This document shows positions 61,344-64,000 of a stretch of 64,000 nucleotides of DNA, one piece after another. The notes beneath the pieces are model-generated. The model searched no databases, had not been told where the DNA came from, and saw nothing but the letters and a program-made list of their open reading frames with translations. This stretch comes from Microlunatus parietis (GTDB lineage Bacteria; Actinomycetota; Actinomycetes; Propionibacteriales; Propionibacteriaceae), in assembly GCF_013407955.1 (NCBI RefSeq), contig NZ_JACCBU010000001.1, forward strand, positions 2,666,001 to 2,730,000, written 5' to 3'. Within the stretch, counting starts at the first letter, position 1, and the number at the start of each line of letters is the position of its first letter. Position numbers and translations under genes: made by a program.

Positions 61344-62312
61344 ATGGCCAACACGAGTTCACGGACCCTCCGGCTGCTGTCGCTGCTGCAGACGCACCGT
61401 TACTGGTCCGGCGAGGAGCTGGCGGACCGGCTCGAGGTTTCGGTACGGACGCTGCGGCGCGACGTGGACCGGCTGCGCGACCTCGGCTATCCGGTCCAGG
61501 CCGATCGCGGCGTCGGCGGCGGCTATCAGCTCGCCCCCGGAGCGTCGCTGCCGCCGCTGGTCCTGGACGACGAGGAGGCGGTGGCGATCGCGGTCGGGCT
61601 GCACGCCGCCGCCCACGGCTCGCTGACCGGAATCGCCGAGGCGTCGGTACGCGTGCTGGCCAAGGTGATCCAGGTGATGCCGGGACGGCTGCGGCACCGG
61701 GTCGAGGCGGTCCGGTCGGCGACGGTCGCACCGACCTGGGGCGCGCCGGCCAGCACCGATCCGGAGACGCTGGTCGTGCTCGCCCAGGCCTGCCGCGACG
61801 GCGAGCGGGTCAGCTTCGCCTACCGCACGGCCGACGGCCGGGCCGGCACCCGCCGGGTCGATCCGGCCCAGCTCGTCCAGATCGGCCGCAGCTGGTACGT
61901 CGTCGGGTACGACCTCGATCGCGGCGCCTGGCGCAGCTTCCGGCTGGACCGATTGCAGCACCCCGAGCGAACCGGGAAGCGGTTCGCGCCCCGGCAGGTG
62001 CCGGGTGGCGACGCGGCCGCCTTCGTCGAGGCCGGCCGGCGCCGCGCCGGCCAGCACAAGATCACCGCCGAGCTCGCCGCCGACGCCGACTCGGTCCGCA
62101 AGATCATCGGCGAATGGGCCGACGCGACGCCCGTCGATGATCATCGCTGCCGGGTCGAGCTCAGCGCCGACTCGCTCGAATGGGCCGCCTGTGCCCTGGG
62201 CCTGGCCGGGGCGGAGATCCTGAGCTGTGACTCCACCGAACTGCTCGCCGTACTCCGGAACTGGTCCGACCGGTTCGCCGCGGTGCCTGCCTACCAGCCG
62301 GCCGGAAACTGA
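61344..62312 (+). CDS. WYL-domain transcriptional regulator (DeoR-like HTH)
   Basis: 322 aa. The N-terminal HTH_11 (TLRLLSLLQTHRYWSGEELADRLEVSVRTLRRDVDRLRDLGYPV) is followed by the WYL domain (RRVDPAQLVQIGRSWYVVGYDLDRGAWRSFRLDRL) and a WCX-type C-terminus. It may be activated by a nucleotide or other small ligand. It is divergent from the DinB gene. The ATG at 61344 follows GGGGAG directly, too close for normal pairing, so the start or a leaderless message is uncertain. Confidence 0.9.
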   Translation: MANTSSRTLRLLSLLQTHRYWSGEELADRLEVSVRTLRRDVDRLRDLGYPVQADRGVGGGYQLAPGASLPPLVLDDEEAVAIAVGLHAAAHGSLTGIAEASVRVLAKVIQVMPGRLRHRVEAVRSATVAPTWGAPASTDPETLVVLAQACRDGERVSFAYRTADGRAGTRRVDPAQLVQIGRSWYVVGYDLDRGAWRSFRLDRLQHPERTGKRFAPRQVPGGDAAAFVEAGRRRAGQHKITAELAADADSVRKIIGEWADATPVDDHRCRVELSADSLEWAACALGLAGAEILSCDSTELLAVLRNWSDRFAAVPAYQPAGN

Positions 62313-62992
62313 TCATCGATCCACGCCGTCACGGCCGACACGGTCGCGGCTCGGCCCGCCCCCGTGTCGCCTGGCCCCGATGTCCGATGATCAAGGTCGG
62401 GTACGTCCAGGCAGTCGCAACCGCAGCCGCGCAGCACGGGCTTCAGCCTGCGGAACATCGGCCAGGCCGGATCCTCGGTGCCCACGTAGATCAACACCGG
62501 TCTGCCCAGGTCACGCAACTCGACGTGTCAGTCGAACCGGCGACTGGCTCGCCAGAACTCCAGCGACGCCTTGGGCAGCCGCGGCTCCCGCTCCAGTCGG
62601 CGCATCGTCGCGTCGTTCGGGTGACCGATCAGTGAGGTGCCGCCCAGGATCAGCCCCCGAGCCCGTTCGTTGCCCCGGGTCGCCATCGCCGCCATGAACG
62701 CCATCTGCGAGAAACCCCACGCGACGAACTCCGCCACTCCTTCGTGATCGAGGACGGCGAGCACCTGCCGGTCGATCGAGCCGAACGCATACTCCTCCGG
62801 CCGATCGCTCGCCCCGAACCCGACCGGCTGGATCTGCAGCACCCGGAACCGGTCGGTGAGCAGTTCGACCGGGCCGAAGTCGAGCGGACGGCGGTTGTTC
62901 TTGATCATGACGATGGCCGGCCCGGCTCCGGCCGAGCGGTACGCCACCGCGGCGCCGTCGACCTCGAGCCGCCGGTGGCCGTCGTCCCTCAC
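62291..62992 (-). pseudogene. Alpha/beta hydrolase interrupted by one in-frame TGA
   Basis: The upstream part (GTG at 62992) has VAYRSAGAGPAIVMIKNNRR, QPVGFGASDRPEEY and the nucleophile elbow FVAWGFSQMAFMAAMATRG. After RASRRFD a TGA stops the frame (62528-62530), but the same frame continues with HVELRDLGRPVLIYVGTEDPAW and ends at 62291 with DLDH and VTAWIDD. A TGG-to-TGA change (FDW expected) would explain it. Either a recent pseudogene or a sequencing error; overlap with the WYL gene end is 22 bp. Confidence 0.75.
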
Positions 62993-63047
62993 GCTCCCCA
63001 CCTGAGGCAGGCTATTCCCTGCCACCGACAAGGGAGCTGATCAGCGG

Positions 63048-63527
63048 ATGAGACTGCGCGAAGCCGTACGAGGTCTGATCGTCGATCCGGCCGGCCGGGT
63101 GCTGCTGGTCCGGTTCTGGTGGGAGGGCGTCGATCCTCCGGGCGGCTTCTGGGCCAGTCCGGGCGGCGGCATCGAGGGTGACGAGACCAGGCTGGCCGCG
63201 TTGCAGCGCGAACTGCTCGAGGAGACCGGCCTGGTCCTGGAGGCACTCGGGCCGGAGATCTGGACCAAGACGGCGATCTTCCCGATGAGCCGGTGGGACG
63301 GCCAGGTTGATCACTTCCACTTGATCAGGACCGCACCGTTCCGGCCGGCCCCCGGCATGTCCGTCGAACAACTCGCCGCCGAGGGCGTCCACGAGATCCG
63401 GTGGTGGACGCCGGACGAACTCGCCGCAGCCGAGGCGACGTTCTCGCCGCGGGCGCTGCCCGAGTTGATCAAGGAGCTGACCAGGACCGGCCCGCCCGCG
63501 ACACCGATCCCGCTGTCCGGCTTCTGA
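63048..63527 (+). CDS. Nudix hydrolase
   Basis: 159 aa. The Nudix box GGGIEGDETRLAALQRELLEETGL fits GX5EX7REUXEEXGU, with the metal-binding glutamates in RELLEE. LRAAVRGLIVDPAGRVLLV-type N-terminus and the C-terminal EGVHEIRWWTPDELA are typical. It hydrolyses a nucleoside diphosphate derivative; the substrate is unknown. Start at the ATG at 63048 with GGAGCTGA upstream. Confidence 0.92.
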   Translation: MRLREAVRGLIVDPAGRVLLVRFWWEGVDPPGGFWASPGGGIEGDETRLAALQRELLEETGLVLEALGPEIWTKTAIFPMSRWDGQVDHFHLIRTAPFRPAPGMSVEQLAAEGVHEIRWWTPDELAAAEATFSPRALPELIKELTRTGPPATPIPLSGF

Positions 63528-63533
63528 CCTCGA

Positions 63534-64000
63534 TCAGCCGAGCGGAATGCTGGTGCCGCGATAGTCGGGCACCTCGTCCACCAAGGGGTACGCCATCGCC
63601 GCCGGCATGTCCGGCCCGACGCCGAACGTCATCGCGCCGGTGAAGCCGAACCGCGGATAGTACGCAGGAATGCCGACCAGGACGATCAGCGGCTCGGCGC
63701 CCCGTAGCCGGGCCAGCCGCTGCGCCTCGACCACCAGCCGGCCGCCGATCCCCTGCCGCTGCCAGGCCGGGTGGACGCCGAGTGGTCCGAGTTGCAGGAC
63801 CGGCGGCATCACCTTGCCCCGCAGGGTTTTCCGGGCCAGCAGACAGTGTCCGACGAGCTGATCACCGGCCTCGGCGACCAGGGACAGTTCGGGGATGAAG
63901 TCGGCCGAGGCACGGATCCTGGTGATCATGTCGACCTCGACTTCGCGCCCGTCGAACGCCAGCCGGGTCAGCGCGTCGATCCGCTCGACGTCGGCGGCGC
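63534..64000 (-). CDS. GNAT acetyltransferase (5' end beyond the window)
   Basis: The minus-strand frame is open to the window edge, reading ADVERIDALTRLAFDGREVEVD before MITRIRASADFIPE. LVGHCLLARK, LQLGPLGVHPAWQRQGIGGRLVVEAQRLA (acetyl-CoA loop QRQGIG) and PAYYPRFGFTGA are typical of YhbS-like acetyltransferases. The true start is off the window; the ATG at 63929 is internal. Convergent with the Nudix gene. Confidence 0.85.
   Translation of the reverse strand, partial: AADVERIDALTRLAFDGREVEVDMITRIRASADFIPELSLVAEAGDQLVGHCLLARKTLRGKVMPPVLQLGPLGVHPAWQRQGIGGRLVVEAQRLARLRGAEPLIVLVGIPAYYPRFGFTGAMTFGVGPDMPAAMAYPLVDEVPDYRGTSIPLG

Larger units (their letters stand above)
389..63928. repeat. Dispersed over-represented palindrome TGATCA
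   Basis: About 115 occurrences by hand count across the window, in genes of both strands and between genes. Examples: 890, 2702, 5163, 13042, 21846, 22987, 26475, 51183, 53875, 59713, 63923. The span 30.97-36.02 kb has none and 47.3-50.9 kb is almost free of it. At about 70% GC some four would be expected. Details in the findings. Confidence 0.8.

Noticed and set aside
62528..62530. TGA as selenocysteine codon in the alpha/beta hydrolase
   Set aside because: No SECIS-like hairpin is evident just downstream, and tryptophan, not cysteine, fits the family at this place.

Overview
The window is high-GC actinobacterial chromosome. The GC-rich codon third positions, GTG starts, Tat/lipobox signals and the gene block tRNA-Thr, tRNA-Met, rpmG, hadA/hadB-type dehydratases, murB, tRNA-Trp, secE, nusG, rplK, rplA (all on the minus strand) fit Actinomycetota. 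A member of the Propionibacteriales is my best guess from gene content, but this is inference.

Left part (about 2.3-16 kb): a sialic-acid foraging locus. A compact minus-strand operon runs from 15153 down to 3142. It encodes a peptide-type ABC transporter (fused double ATPase, two permeases, Tat-lipoprotein binding protein), an N-acetylneuraminate-lyase-like aldolase, a sulfatase without signal peptide, and two secreted sialidases with C-terminal LamG-like domains. Most junctions overlap by 1-4 nt. Two paralogous FadR-type GntR regulators flank the operon, and near-identical 18-bp palindromes (CTGCAAGATRTCCTACAG and a diverged third copy) lie at both ends, one at the predicted start site of the operon.

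16-29 kb: a second, patchier group of sugar and accessory genes. It holds a CE15-like esterase, an AraC regulator, a PhyH-type dioxygenase, a 2H phosphoesterase, a GH2 beta-glucuronidase, an enolase-superfamily dehydratase, a second signal-less sulfatase, an ArsR/SRPBCC operon with clear operators, and a ROK repressor divergent from a DUF1479 dioxygenase.

29-50 kb: translation and secretion core (rplL-rplJ with L10 leader; rplA-rplK-nusG-secE; tRNA-Trp; murB; MaoC dehydratases; rpmG; tRNA-Met; tRNA-Thr). It is interrupted by a 7-kb segment (CGNR regulator, alpha/beta hydrolase, NlpC/P60 hydrolase, flavin monooxygenase, acylphosphatase, RNase HI) that separates rplJL from rplKA. About 1.4 kb of gene-free, repeat-rich DNA follows acylphosphatase.

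50-64 kb: accessory genes. There are two independent TetR plus 14-TM MFS efflux pairs, a methyltransferase, a dioxygenase, a HIT protein, a decayed ketopantoate reductase in GTCGCGG-rich repeats, a GHKL ATPase fused to an HExxH metallopeptidase motif, an oxidoreductase, a DinB protein with divergent WYL regulator, an alpha/beta hydrolase broken by one TGA, a Nudix hydrolase and a GNAT cut by the window edge.

Two things stand out beyond the genes. The palindrome TGATCA occurs about 115 times by hand count, where base composition predicts about 4; it often forms start or stop codons and is nearly absent from 31-38 kb. The GHKL/HExxH protein is an unfamiliar architecture.
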